A DNA stretch of 64,000 nt, taken from the NCBI GenBank assembly GCA_934045075.1, contig OW203731.1:9405975-9469974 (forward strand), read 5' to 3'. Source of the DNA: Yponomeuta sedellus (lineage: Eukaryota > Arthropoda > Insecta > Lepidoptera > Yponomeutidae). A program made the position numbers and the translations under genes. The notes under the pieces are model-generated. The model had not been told where the DNA came from and ran no database searches. It saw nothing but the letters and a program-made list of their open reading frames with translations. Shown here one piece after another: positions 1-11,509 of the stretch; within the stretch, counting starts at the first letter, position 1, and every line of letters starts with the position of its first letter.

Positions 1-1699
1 TCCATTCATTACAAAGGTTTGATAAAGGTTTTCGACAGACAGTTTGATCGAGAAAGGTGTATCCCACGATGCCTGTATCAAGTCAATTTGAGGGAGGCAA
101 GGGTCCCCTTCCGCCCTTGACCTTCCCTCCTGCGGGCCCTGTTGGCTCGGCTCAGGCAATTCAACTTTAAAGGTCATATGGAGCGGAACACTTTACCCAA
201 TTTCACCTAAAAGTAATTTCGCAATGAAATTTGTTCCCGACCTTGTCTGATCTTTAGGTAGTTTCCACATACGTTTCTATAGAATTTTTTTGGCTTTCTT
301 TTGCCGTCATGATTTTTATATGATCTTAGAAATGTAAACTAATAATATTCGGATAAATACGAGTAACTATGCGCTTATGAATGACTAAATACCTAACGAA
401 AAAGCTCACTGAGTCATTTATCACGACAGCGATGTTTGTTTGTTTCCGTTTAGACTCGGGTCGACATGATTTATATAAGAGACGGGAATTCCGGCATATT
501 TCCTCCTCTAGCTTTGCTTTCCACCTTCAGTTAAGGTTACAATACTCTTGGGTGCCACTTGCCACAATAAGCGTTAGCTTAAAAGTAACTTCTGAGTTGG
601 TAATCGTTATGATTAATTAAGTATCAAACGCAGGTACTCCGCCTCTAACTTTCTTGAAATAATAACTGTAAAAAGTTACAAAATAGGTATTATAATGAAT
701 AATGTACAACATCCAAAAGTTTATATGATTTTAGAATTTGTCACATAAGGCATCCCATTAAACTGCTATAAAGTTTACCAATGAGTAAAAACTAGTAACA
801 CCGATTGTTTGCATGTGTCGCTTATTTAACACTGTCTCTACATTTTGTTCTGACTTAAATATATATAATCTTAGTCTTCAAAATTATAAAATAAAATGTC
901 TGCCATTATTGATATCTAAAACTTTCCTGTAAATATACAAGTTTGGATTTGTTTTGGGTTCCCTTACTAGACTTTTCAAGTGAGTGAGTCGGGAATTGGG
1001 CTAATAATGTGTAACTAGTGCTTTCGAAAGCCCTACTTCAAAAATGTAATAAATGCTTAAAGATCTGAAGACTCTGTAGTTTTTTAAATAATGCTTGTCT
1101 CATTGTCCCTAAATATGAGGACTACCTTATTTAGTTTCTCTATGTGTTTTTAAGTGAATGTGTATACTTAGGGTGTCAATATAGCTTTAAACTAGGATAT
1201 ACTACAATTATATTGTACTAATATTATTACCTGTTTTATATGCCTAATAAGCCAAATAAAAAAAATACAAAAACCTAATTTTTTTTCGAGTTCTATTTAT
1301 TGCAAAGTTAGCTAAATCCAGCATGTACAAATGGCTTTGTTTTCTTAGTTACAGTACTACACATCATAAAATCTACGTTCGCGCAGACTAGGAAGAAGTG
1401 TAACGAAAGTACCCGAAGCTATAAGTACATTCAACATGATCTTTAACCGATACGGTTAAGGTGCAAAATTGATTGCCGCAGTAGCGCTACCTATTTCGCT
1501 CCGCTAATATTGCCAAACTAATAGTCACCTGCATCGATGACGTTGAATCAACCAATAGCAACAAAGGCGCGCGGCCAGCCATAAAATGAAACTATCTGAT
1601 TGGTCGATCAACTTGCCGCACATCCAAAATTTGGTCATCTGCGCAGGTACATCCGCGAGACTTATTTCTTGTGTAGCACTGTACGTACATACGTTTTGA
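1..1699. other. Unique non-coding DNA, no gene seen
   Basis: No open frame here looks like a protein. The first 180 bases are GC-richer than the rest and hold a TCF-like gataaagg. The remainder is AT-rich and carries no repeat that I see elsewhere in the window. It could be intronic or intergenic. Confidence 0.4.
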
Positions 1700-1795
1700 C
1701 GTAGTAGTAGCAATTATACCACTCGCTATCTTTGAAGGAATACATCGTGAGGTAACCTAAGTGCTTGAGGTGCTGATATACTTCAGCGCTGGAAA
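1700..1795 (+). mobile_element. SINE-B body relic
   Basis: The segment around 'ctcgctatctttgaaggaat' followed by 'tcgtgaggtaacc' and 'acttcagcgct' matches, with substitutions, the body of the better preserved SINE-B copy at 32788-33053. The tRNA-like head is not visible. It is an old fragment. Confidence 0.45.
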
Positions 1796-2186
1796 TTTCC
1801 AATCCGTGGTGGGCACTGGTAAATCTCTCTGAGACACCCCAACCTGCATTATCCCTGCAGCAGGTCGTAATATTCTTCTTGGTCGATACGCTCCTGACAG
1901 TGCGGTCGTGGTCCTCATGGAGACGCTTCATTGTAGGCTAATGTTGCATGCCTCACTATGTCCTGCCATTCCTCTCGGTTAGATGCCGCTCTGGTGCATT
2001 CATGCAGATGTCTGCCCACAGTGACGTAATATAGGCTACTTAAAAAATGTAAAACAATACAACATTTTTCGTCGTGTTACCTACTCGTGCAGTCAGTTTT
2101 ATACACTGAACTACAATGGGACATTAATTTTCGGTATTATAACTGGGTAGGGCTTTGATATCATTTTGTTGATCGATTGTTTGTTG
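1796..2186. other. Non-coding, no gene seen
   Basis: Mixed-composition sequence. A short minus-strand open frame covers part of it but has no recognisable features and overlaps the SINE-B relic. Confidence 0.35.
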
Positions 2187-2239
2187 CGAGTCCGTTTTAT
2201 TGATTTAGGTACATAATGTAAATCAATAAAACGGACTCG
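2187..2239. repeat. Perfect 20-bp inverted repeat (hairpin)
   Basis: The arm 'cgagtccgttttattgattt' at 2187-2206 is repeated as its exact reverse complement at 2220-2239, with a 13-base loop. It lies 30-60 bases from the LINE tail insertion that follows. Confidence 0.85.
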
Positions 2240-2267
2240 TTACCAAAAAAATACGATAAATTTGAGA

Positions 2268-2672
2268 GTGAAATTATTAAATTACATACATATATACATA
2301 CATTCATACATACATACATACATACATACATACATACATACATACATACATACATACATACATACATACATACATACATACATACATACATACATACATA
2401 CATACATACATACATACATACATACATACATACATACATACATACATACATACATACATACATACATACATACATACATACATACATACATACATACATA
2501 CATACATACATACATACATACATACATACATACATACATACATACATACATACATAACCTCACGCCTGTATCCCAGAGGGGTAGGCAGAGACCAGGGACT
2601 GCCACTTGCCACGATCCTGACAGATCACCTTCGCTTCATGAACGTCCATAAGTCGTTGCATGCACGCACGCC
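2268..2672 (-). mobile_element. LINE 3' end with expanded tail
   Basis: On the minus strand this reads as the last codons of a non-LTR reverse transcriptase, matching the copies at 12112 and 31140 (..MNVDEAKVICQDRGKWQS.. type). A TGA-containing 'tgaggttatgtatg' and a four-base tail repeat follow. Only the 3' terminus is present, so it is a 5'-truncated retrocopy. The tail has grown into the microsatellite listed separately. Confidence 0.75.
2305..2556. repeat. (CATA)n microsatellite, about 63 units
   Basis: An uninterrupted tetranucleotide run of about 252 bases, preceded by a few imperfect units from about 2284. It reads through in several frames as artificial Tyr-Val-Cys-Met or Ile-His-Thr-Tyr repeats, none of which is a real protein. 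It abuts the 3' end of the LINE fragment. Confidence 0.98.
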
Positions 2673-3241
2673 TATATTATTGTGTTCAGCCGCAAGGTAA
2701 GATCTTCTCCACAGGTATAATGATCTTTTATCTCCGTCAACCTCCGTTTTCTTAAAGCAAACTACGAAAAACTAATGCCAAAAAAAATATAAATAAAGCG
2801 ATTTCTCAACTTTTTGCCGAAAATCTGGACTAAACTGGTCTCCTCTTGCCAAAAAGGAAACAACAAACGGCAATATAAAAGCGGTCCTGCTACTTGTACA
2901 AAAATCGTTACGGAATAAATAAAGATTACTAAGTTATCGTGAGAGGCGGAGAGTATTGCGGGGGTGGTTGTAGGTTGTCGGCAATCGATTGTGGGATCGC
3001 GTGGCGCGCCCTACGACCTGCTTATCAAGCCTCCAAGGCGGATCGACCTAATCCAATAATAGAAATGACAACTACATTTATTGCACTCCATGCGTCGATC
3101 CTTACATTGCATACTACCTACGTCCTATTAATTTGCTACTATTACATTATAATCTTCTCTCATAAAATCGTTGATTTATGATCCCAGGGTGATGTCACAA
3201 AATGAATTATTTAAAATTGAAGCTCAAACAAATACAAACTG
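2673..3241. other. Unique non-coding DNA
   Basis: No gene recognised. A moderately GC-rich patch lies at 2940-3060. An 80-residue frame there has no family features. Confidence 0.35.
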
Positions 3242-3290
3242 AAAACCTATTTAGAGGCTAAACATTTCACCCATGCCGGGACTCGAACCC
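3242..3290 (-). mobile_element. SINE-A fragment fused to LINE
   Basis: Minus-strand SINE-A 3' part: 'aacctatttagaggcta' followed by the B-box region of the tRNA-like head ('ccatgccgggactcgaacc'). It stops abruptly where LINE sequence begins at about 3289. Confidence 0.7.
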
Positions 3291-3462
3291 CAAACAGGGG
3301 ATTTATTAGCAAAGGGAAAGATAAAAAGTACCCGGAACCGGCGTACGTGCATGCAACGACTTATGAACGTTGATGAAGCGAAGGTGATCTGTCAGGATCG
3401 TGGCAAGTGGCAGTCTCTGTTCTCTGCCAACCCCTCAGGGATACAGGCGTGAGGTTATCTAT
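3289..3462 (+). mobile_element. LINE 3' end, plus strand
   Basis: Starts inside the reverse-transcriptase C-terminus at the stretch equivalent to 12352 ('aggggatttattagcaaagg'). It then runs through the conserved last codons to 'gcgtgaggttat' and a short tatg tail. The pair SINE-A (minus) plus LINE (plus) looks like a single chimeric retrocopy. Confidence 0.7.
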
Positions 3463-3470
3463 GTATGTAT

Positions 3471-3930
3471 GATAATCACCCTCTTTTCCGATATTACAAT
3501 AAAGTGAAGTAATGTACCTAGTCCTATAATGATTGAAATCCCACTGAGTGCTTCCATTCCACCGCTTCATTATTGCGCAATTAGGGTGTTCCAACCCTAC
3601 GCTTCCAGGCACAGACGAAAATACACGCGCGGGTAAACAATTTGTGCGTGTAATTTGTGGAATAAAACTGGTTCCACAAAACTTTGTTATTTTATTCCAC
3701 GATTTTGTTTCAACGGAAGGCAGCACGGCCGTGAGAAGATTCAGCGTTCTTTGTTCCGCATATTAACTTAGTCCTATGTTGATTATCCTAGAAAAGCTTA
3801 AAAAGTCCCACTCTACTTAATTAGCAAACAGCTTTCAGATTCCAGATGATTCCAATTATAATGACAGATGCGACATTATAATTGGATTTACCAACGTAAT
3901 GGACCAGCCACGTAATACATTTAAAAGATA
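3471..3930. other. Unique non-coding DNA
   Basis: Two overlapping short frames on opposite strands occur here. Neither has recognisable features. Confidence 0.35.
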
Positions 3931-4140
3931 ACTAGCTGTGCCCCGCGGTTTTACGCGCGGCTTATCGATTTTCCCATGGGAATGAGATATTTTCCCGCAG
4001 TAAAACGTAGCCCTTGTGTTAATCCAGGGTGTCAGCTAACTCCATACCAAATTTTATTAAAATTGCTCCAGCGGTGTAGGCGTGAAGAAGAAACAAACAT
4101 ACACATTCTCAAACTTTCGCCTTTATAATATTAGTGTGAT
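3931..4140 (+). repeat. Dispersed 'actagctgtgccccgcgg' repeat
   Basis: Begins 'actagctgtgccccgcggt' and ends 'ctttataatattagtgtga'. An inverted copy with the same landmarks lies at 42866-43012, and older relatives start at about 4505, 12532 and 29983. This repeat with a 'GCCCGCG' start and 'ATAATATTAGT' end is common in Lepidoptera. Its mobilising class is not assigned here. Confidence 0.65.
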
Positions 4141-5360
4141 GTGATTTTTCAACTTTACCCGAGTGCTTCAGAGCATGCACTGGTTGAATAACAGATAAAT
4201 ACTGACAATAATAAACTTACTCATTAGCCCTGGCGCCACTTGGTCTTGTGAGCCGACAGAGGCTGAAGCAGAGGGGAGCGAGGGGCCTTCACTAGAGCGG
4301 AAAATGAGCCCCTATTGACAGTGTATCTCCACTCCCCTCAGTATCGTGTTACATATAAGCCATTTTCGGAATGAGGCTTTAAAATATTATGTTGTCAAAT
4401 GTTGCGAACCTGGGACGATGAGCAAGCTTTCAAGTGCGCTACTTTATACCTTTACTCGGAGAAAAAAGGAATAAGATTGTCGTACTAAACATTTTTATGT
4501 TACACTAGCAGTGCCCGCGACTACGTTCGCGTGGTCAACAGATTAGTTAATTTATAGATTATAGGTAAATTAATAGTTAATCGGTTATATAGACAGATTC
4601 GTATAGATTATGTCCAGCCTGGTGGACTACTGGTGAAAGATTTTTCAAAATCTAGTAAGTTATTTCGGAGATTACCCCCTTCATACAAACTTTTCCTATT
4701 TATAATATTTGTGTTGGTGTAGATATTCAAAACATATACCAATTCTTCGACGACCTGTAGGGATTTTAATCCTTTGACTCGCAGAAATTGATATCAATTG
4801 AATAAAAACTCTCTAAAGCATTGATACAAAAACCGCAAAAAAAGCAATAAAGATAGAAAAATACCCAAATGCGACTTCTTTTTAATCATTGAACATTATT
4901 AATTGACGATATTATTCCTTAACTTAGTTTAAATGCGGCGATTGCCCGAAAGCATAGGAGAAACTGAATATTTGTTGAAGTTTAATAGCCCAGACAAATT
5001 ACTTTCAGCCGTTGCAAAGTAGTTTAGTATCTCAATAAGACGGCAGGCGCAGCCACAAATACGAGTTAGTAAATAAATATTACATAATCGGAACATACTG
5101 CCAACCTCCCCTAACCACCCTCCCCCGGCCTCGTCACAGAGCGGGGCAGCCCACAGCCTCCTTATCGATCTCCATTTCAGAACTGTCTGTAGTATTTACA
5201 TTCCAGCCTACATATTCCATTCCAGACATGTTTTTCCTAGATGTAAACACATGAGGGATTTGCATTTTTTTATCAATGACTTCAATATGATCTAGATCTG
5301 TAAAGGACTAAGCTAACATGATTTTATTCCGTATCCCAAAGAGGTTGTACTGGCTACAAT
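4141..5360. other. Non-coding with an old repeat relic at 4505
   Basis: A degraded start of the 'ctagc.gtgcccgcgacta' repeat lies at about 4505-4545. A C-rich stretch at 5105-5160 is followed by a pyrimidine tract. No gene recognised. Confidence 0.35.
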
Positions 5361-5665
5361 TGAGAATGTAGAATGGTGCGTTGGTTTAGCACATATGGGG
5401 AAGATAAAGAAAGTAAGTAAGTAAGATATTATATATCGAGCTTATGTGGATGGAATGACTGGTAAAGGACATCCAAGGCAGACATATGGTGTGTATTAGG
5501 AGTGGGAAAAGATGATTAGAAGTAACCGCAACCGGCATGCGTTCATGCAATGCCTAATGAATGTTGATGAATTGAAAGAGATCTGTCAAGATCGTGTCAA
5601 GTGGCAAACCCTGGTCTCTGCCTCTCAGAAATACAGTCAGTTTATGTAATGTAATGTAACGTCTG
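5361..5665 (+). mobile_element. Degenerate LINE 3' end
   Basis: Contains remnants equivalent to the 12112 copy, including the 'tgcaatgcctaatgaatgtt' terminus. It ends in 'agtttatgtaatgtaatg'. Many substitutions and indels make it older than the other copies. Confidence 0.6.
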
Positions 5666-6049
5666 AAAAATATTCTTCAACTGTTTGTTAACATCCATGG
5701 AATGCGTAATTAGAAAAGAAACACTTTCATAATCCCTAGGTAAACTTAGTTTGTTTAACACAAGAATGCTTTGAATGAAACCCTCCCACACGAACTAAAT
5801 GAAAACCTGAATGGAAATGTGCATGCAAATATGTGCCTTACTAGTTTTTACTTGGGATTTATTTACACATAGGTTAAATTATTTCCCGACCTCTCGTTAA
5901 TGTTACGCGTGGGCACAGGTGATCGATCCCATACTATCTCTGTCACTCTCTCTAAGAGAAGGCCTGTGCCCTGCAGTGGGACGTAGGCATATAGGTTGCT
6001 TATAATTGCGTAGCTTTCGGGTCAGACCCCAGTCATTTAACACCTTTTA
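5666..6049. other. Non-coding with a LINE-end fragment
   Basis: At about 5955-5990 the stretch 'ggcctgtgccctgcagtggg' is typical of the end of a lepidopteran LINE reverse-transcriptase frame. The rest is unassigned. Confidence 0.35.
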
Positions 6050-6345
6050 AACATGATTATATTCTTTTTTTATTGCACTAACCCATGCTAAGGGCAATTT
6101 TTAAATACATATTTAGAGGCTGAAAATTCCACCCATACCGGGACTCGAACCCGCGATCTCTGGCTAACCGTGCCAGCGCTCTCCCAACTGAGCTAATGGG
6201 CGACTACCGGCATCAGTGAAATTTCGAACCTCAATTACAATACTCTCTGTATTACATTACTTACAGGCAGCGACATCTGGCTGAAGTAATTTGCATCACT
6301 TGCAGCCCCGAGTACCTACTTTGCAGTTAGGTTATACATTCATAT
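6050..6345 (-). mobile_element. SINE-A copy, minus strand
   Basis: From left to right it holds the A-rich tail complement, 'ttgcactaacccatgctaag', 'catatttagaggc', then the full tRNA-like head with A box and B box, and the leader that ends 'ctactttgcagttagg'. The head reads gctcagttgggagagcgc on the minus strand. It is a simple, non-compound copy. Confidence 0.8.
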
Positions 6346-9064
6346 AGCGTAGAAAATTTCAGCGAGGCAGTGAGGGAAAGAAATAGTCTAATTCGTTGCA
6401 GCTACACGAAAACGGTTTTAGGAGACATAATGCATAATACATAACGTTTCATGACATTTTCATCCCCATCAAGACATTTTCAAACAAATTTATAGTTATA
6501 TAGCAATAAATAGCCATTTTACAGAGAAAAAATACTGATCAAAAGCTTCGTACGAGATCGAAATTAGAATTCTTACTATTTTTTTTATTTTGTTAACAAA
6601 AAGATCTGATAAATTAAAAATCTTTGAACATCTTAGGTGACGTCTTTTGACTTTTTTATTCCTCCAACAACGGATTGGAATCAAATATATTTTTTTATTA
6701 CGGGCTTTTTCTTGCTAATTTTTATTACATTTGTAATACCTAGGTATATGATGGGGATTAAAATTTCATAAAAATTTATTGATCTCTAACGATCCATTTC
6801 ATGTAGTTGCAACAGAAAACGCTTCTCTTTACTGCCTCGCTAAAAGTTTAGTATAGTATTTCAAAACCAAATCAAACCGAAATTGAATTAAAGCATTAAT
6901 CCTAAATTCCAAAGTTTGGCGATAAAAAACTTTATTTTATGCATACATTTATTTCGTAATGCTTGTTTCAAACATTATTTTATATTTCTTAGTTCTGTCG
7001 CCAAACGTTTGAAGAAAGTTTGATGTTATGCCACTACATGCCGTTATATACCTAACTCTTTCCACTCCGATGTAGCTTCGCAACCAACGTCATTGTGGCA
7101 CTCGCTCTTTTGTTCGGAAAAACAAAGGACAATAGGTTAAAGTGACAGTTGGGCGAACGAACTAATCGCAGTGAATCGGAACCGGAATAGTGGGAACACA
7201 GATAGTCCGCTCAAGTTTCATAGCATCAGAAATTTAATTCTAACATTAGGCAAAGGCCTCTTCTTTCGAGCATGCGATCTTTTTTCGACCATACACTCTT
7301 CGATTAACAAGCACACATTTATCCGGTATAAAAATAATAAGTTTGAGTACTCTGTAGTCTTGGATATTAAAGTGAGCTCTGAATTAAGGATACGAAAGTA
7401 TTATCTGTTTAACACTGTTAATTAACCCCTCAGTTCTAAGCTTGAAAAGAACGATAAAAATCTATGGTAATTTTCTTCGTTATTTTAATGTAGGTATTGC
7501 ACAACCATTACCGCTCACTTATACAATATGGCCGTCTATTAGAAACCCATATATTATTATTGTACTCGTATATATAGCAAAATACTGCATTTGAGATATC
7601 TTTTTGTATATCCCGCGTGTCAAAAAACTACAATTCACAGTTTATTATGACACGTCGATATACATTACTTAGCCGCTTATTAATGCAATTAATCTTTCTA
7701 TTTGTTAATCTGTGGATTAATTTGCTACGCAGTGTGTATTAAATTGTCATAGTGAACCATGAACTGCAGTTCTTATGAGACGGGGCGTAGACCTTTTATG
7801 GCTTGGATAAAATGAATGAAACGCTTCAGCAGGTTTTCTGTGCATCTCATCTTTGTTCCGGAACATCGACCCGGCAACGATCCCCTAAGTAAACTATCGG
7901 GCGAGCTGACAAACTTGCGCCCTGTGATGTATGGAGCTGAGGGGAGGCTCTGTGTCACTCCATTTATTACGAGCGCTCGATAAATCGCTGCGACGAAAAC
8001 ATGATATTTTAACGTCGCGCCCATGAGGTGAAGGGATTGAATGTAAAGAATCACGTTCATTGAAAGGTTTTGCAGCTCGGCGTCTGCAGGCTGTGACATA
8101 ATCCCCATGTACCGACATCCCAAGATGGGGAGTTCTAATCCGAACAACTTTTACTGTGGGAAAAACTTCGAAATCACGAAAAAGCTGTCACCTATATTGT
8201 ATTATTTTGGGGCCACGATGGAGGCAGATTTTACGTTTTCACAACCACGATATTATGCCCATAATAAAAATAGTTCGTCGACTAGTAGAACCGGAGTATA
8301 TATAACTTAACATTAAGGCGCTACCCGGTGCTACTAGCGCAACCAACAGAAAAAAAAATAGTTTTATGATACGTTTGTTTCAAAAAGTAAATATTACAAA
8401 TCTTAACAACTGCGATAACTATCTCAGAACCTAAAGTCTAGAACCTAGGATGAACAACCTAGGACTAATCGATTACCGCTAAAACGGCCTTAAGTTGTTG
8501 TTTTATTAAATAAACGCCCACTTGAGTATGCATCGGGATTTTGTTGCATCACGTGTGTCTTTTTGTACTAGTGGCATCTCCTAGCGACAATAATTGTGGC
8601 CATCGTGATCTGTGATGTGGTGACTCAGAACAAATCAATGGTTCCTATCAGAAACCGTCAGCAAAATTTTGTATAGTCGACCTACGGCCGTAGAAGAACT
8701 TACTGACCACGGTCTTCCGAGGGCTTTTATTTTTCCCTGCAGGATCAGTTGACGCAGATCGTATTTATTACTTCGCATTTATGCGGCCCATGTGCTGGAG
8801 TTTATTGTATTTATGGTCATTAATAGCTCCAAACTCTTGCGCATTCCTTGTAGAACCGTTTTGTTTTAGACTATCTGACCAATCCAATGATACCCCTGAC
8901 TAAGGTGTAGGCGAGAAACAAAATGGCATCCATAATTTAGGTCAATCGATGGCTCACTGTAGAGTAGAGTTATCAAAATTACTGTTACAAACCCAAACTC
9001 GGCAGACCGCATATTAAAAACCCATTGTGGGATATTACAAAAATCACAAACTCTTTATATACTT
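6346..9064. other. Long unique non-coding stretch
   Basis: No coding gene recognised. The segment at 7770-8140 is listed separately. At about 8875-8950 'gaccaatccaatgatacccc' resembles 28020-28060, which suggests a shared old repeat. Confidence 0.4.
7771..8140. promoter_or_regulatory. Candidate regulatory block (GC-elevated, unique)
   Basis: This stretch is GC-richer than its flanks and shows no repeat similarity in the window. It holds homeodomain-like sites such as tttattacga and ttttatgg, and gcgctcgataaatcgc. A 124-residue minus-strand frame has no protein-like features. Calling it an enhancer is inference from composition only. Confidence 0.2.
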
Positions 9065-9809
9065 ACTAATATCTATACTATTTTTATTTTTAATCCACTA
9101 ACCCGTGCTAAGGACAAATTTAAAAAACCTATTTAGAGGCTAAAAATTTCACCCATGCCGGGATTCGAACCCGCAATCTCTGGCTATCCGTGCCAGCGCT
9201 CTACCAATTGAGCCAATGGGCGACTTACCGGCATCAGTGAAATTTCGAACCTCTTTACACTATCCTCTGTATTACGTACAGGCAGCGACATCTGGCTTAA
9301 GCAAATTGCATCACTTACGGCCCCGACTACCTACTTTGCAGTTAGGTTTTACATCGGAATGATATGAAATTTCACTGATGCCGGTGAGTCGCCCATTGGC
9401 TCAATTGGTAGAGCGCTGTCACGGATAGCCAGAGATTGCGGGTTCGAATCCCGGCATGGGTGAAATTTTTTGCCTCTAAATAGGTTTTTTAAATTTGTCC
9501 TTAGCACGGGTTAGTGCATTAAAAATAAAAATAGTATAATCATGTGGGTACAGTGATATCATTCCGATGTAAAACCTAACTGCAAAGTAGGTAGTCGGGG
9601 CTGTAAGTGATGCAATTTGCTTAAGCCAGATGTCGCTGCCTGTACGTAATACAGAGAATAGTGTAAAGAGGTTCGCAATTTCACTGATGCCGGTGAGTCG
9701 CCCATTGGCTCAATTGGTAGAGCGCTGGCACGGATAGCTAGAGATTGCGGGTTCGAATCCCGGCATGGGTGAAATTTTTAGCCTCTAAATAGGTTTTTTA
9801 CTAATATCT
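9065..9809. mobile_element. Compound SINE-A insertion with 10-bp TSD
   Basis: The 10-bp duplication 'actaatatct' occurs at 9065-9074 and 9800-9809. Between them lie one inverted SINE-A (9075 to about 9365) and then two forward copies (about 9366-9550 and 9551-9799). The left edge starts with the inverted tail 'actatttttatttttaatc' and the right edge ends 'gcctctaaataggtttttt'. Each copy has the tRNA-like head 'gctcaattggtagagcgctg' and B box 'gggttcgaatccc'. One flanking duplication for three units shows that the array inserted as one event. Confidence 0.85.
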
Positions 9810-11361
9810 GCGTATCTATTAAAAGTCAACTGGTTAACTAAGTATTAAAAATGTGCCATTCCATCAAATATGAAACCTCCCGATATTATCGTTAAGGCAT
9901 GACTACATCGCATGAGTACAATGGCGCGGCTTCCCCGATAAAAGTACTTTCATACAGTTTTTCTCCATCGGAATTGCTGAATCATACTGAAAGAAACTTG
10001 GAAACACGCCACAATATAATTGAGGCTAATTCGTTTGAAAAATAAAGTGTTCGAGTACGAAACGCAAATATTCCCACATTCATGTAAGTTGAATAAACTT
10101 TTTAGTGGAATACATCTCGCGACGTCGTAAAATTTTATTGGCATTTCGGCATATAATAAAATTTGACGTTTCATACGTTCAATACTGAAAAGTCACAAGT
10201 ATAAAGCAATATTCTCCTACTTATACTGCGACTGTGGTCACAGAGTGCTCGTAGCCCGTAGCAGGCTGCTACGGCAATCTTGGGATCACGCAGCGCTACG
10301 CTGCTACGCGCGGCTACGCGAAGCGCAGCTAAAGATCAATCCTGAACTATAAAGCATAGCACTATGCTTTCGCAACTTTTCTAATTCACTTACCGCATTC
10401 CAAAATAGATCTTATTTGCGAATATTAAGGATAACTCGCTGAATTTGTTCACAGTGGCATATTTACGTCAGACCGCAAGTGGTTTTACGAGACCATAACA
10501 AATTGACCTCGGGAGTGCTACTCATAGATCGAAACACATACTCTAATACGTCCCTCCTTGAAAGCCTCGTCGTTAAGAAGAGTAGAGTAGTAGTACTAGC
10601 CCAATTTTAGAACTTGGCTTATATCAATTATCTAACACTATATAATGGTGAAGTACCGCAATACATAATGCATGATTCATAAGGCAACCATCGGTTATTA
10701 TAAAGCGATCGATTGCTATTAAAATTCTGCAATTTAATTGGTAGGTAATAGTAGCGCGATCAAGCGTTGTTAGTGGGCTATATTTCAGGCCATTATATCC
10801 GGGCCCGAGGCGGTTTTATCACTACTTGTTTGTTACACTGAAAGCTGCTGGGGATTATGTAGCAGGAAATTGCCATCACACGAGTACTCGTTTTGTTACA
10901 CAAATCGCTCTGGAATGATTAAATAGAGAAGATACGAAATACGACAGTTCTAAGCTAGCGTTAAATTGTTTGCAAGCTAGTTAACGCTAACGTGTTAGCG
11001 TTAGAAGGAAATAGAAAGAAACACGCGATCGATGAAAAAGGAATCACAAATGACAGAGCCATTACAGTACAGCCGGTCGTCCCAAAGTCGTCTGCGAAGC
11101 ACACAAGTGGCATTTGAATACATTTTCCTGCCATTAAACCGCCGAATTAGGCCGGAGTCGCCGGCGCACTGCGTAATGATATCAATTATCTCAATTATGG
11201 CGATGTTTATCTGACTCTTTGCGGGGCCATCGACCAATAAATAAATATTAGTGGACATAGTACACAGATCTCGTTAGCCCTATACTAAGTATAACTAAAT
11301 GACTTGTGTTATAGGTGCTAACTCGACGTTACATTTAATACAAAAAGAAAAGTTCGTTTCC
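9810..11361. other. Unique non-coding DNA
   Basis: A GC-rich stretch at 10250-10330 is built from repeated gctacg words. No gene recognised. A possible regulatory block at 11010-11250 is listed separately. Confidence 0.35.
11010..11250. promoter_or_regulatory. Candidate regulatory block
   Basis: High-complexity unique sequence with a cluster of homeodomain-type words (taatgatatcaattatctc, caattatgg, gccattaaac) and GATA-like ttatctg. Short frames are open on both strands but have no family features. Function is inferred from motif density only. Confidence 0.2.
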
Positions 11362-11430
11362 TAGTTTGACCCGGCCGGGGATCGAACCCGAGGCCTATGT
11401 TATAACTGCATAAATACAACATTACGCGTG
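11362..11430 (-). mobile_element. tRNA-like SINE head fragment
   Basis: On the minus strand the B box 'gggttcgatccccggccggg' is preceded by a decayed anticodon arm. No acceptor-stem pairing can be formed, so it is not a tRNA gene. Confidence 0.45.
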
Positions 11431-11509
11431 TCCTGTGGCGTGTTTTGCTACAAAAAAAAATTTTTTCACACAGATAGAGCTGATCCGTGACAATCAAATA
11501 TCTGCTTTT

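Noticed and set aside
2197..2651. Long frames of MYVC or IHTY repeats on both strands
   Set aside because: They are readings of the (CATA)n microsatellite in different frames.
7773..8147. 124-residue minus-strand protein
   Set aside because: No recognisable domain, no splice context and no signs of codon bias. Likely chance.
9390..9465. tRNA genes at SINE-A heads (also 9700, 21210, 56560 and others)
   Set aside because: The heads keep A and B boxes, but the anticodon loop (ACGGATA) has C instead of the universal U at position 33. They occur inside TSD-bounded repeats, so they are SINEs.
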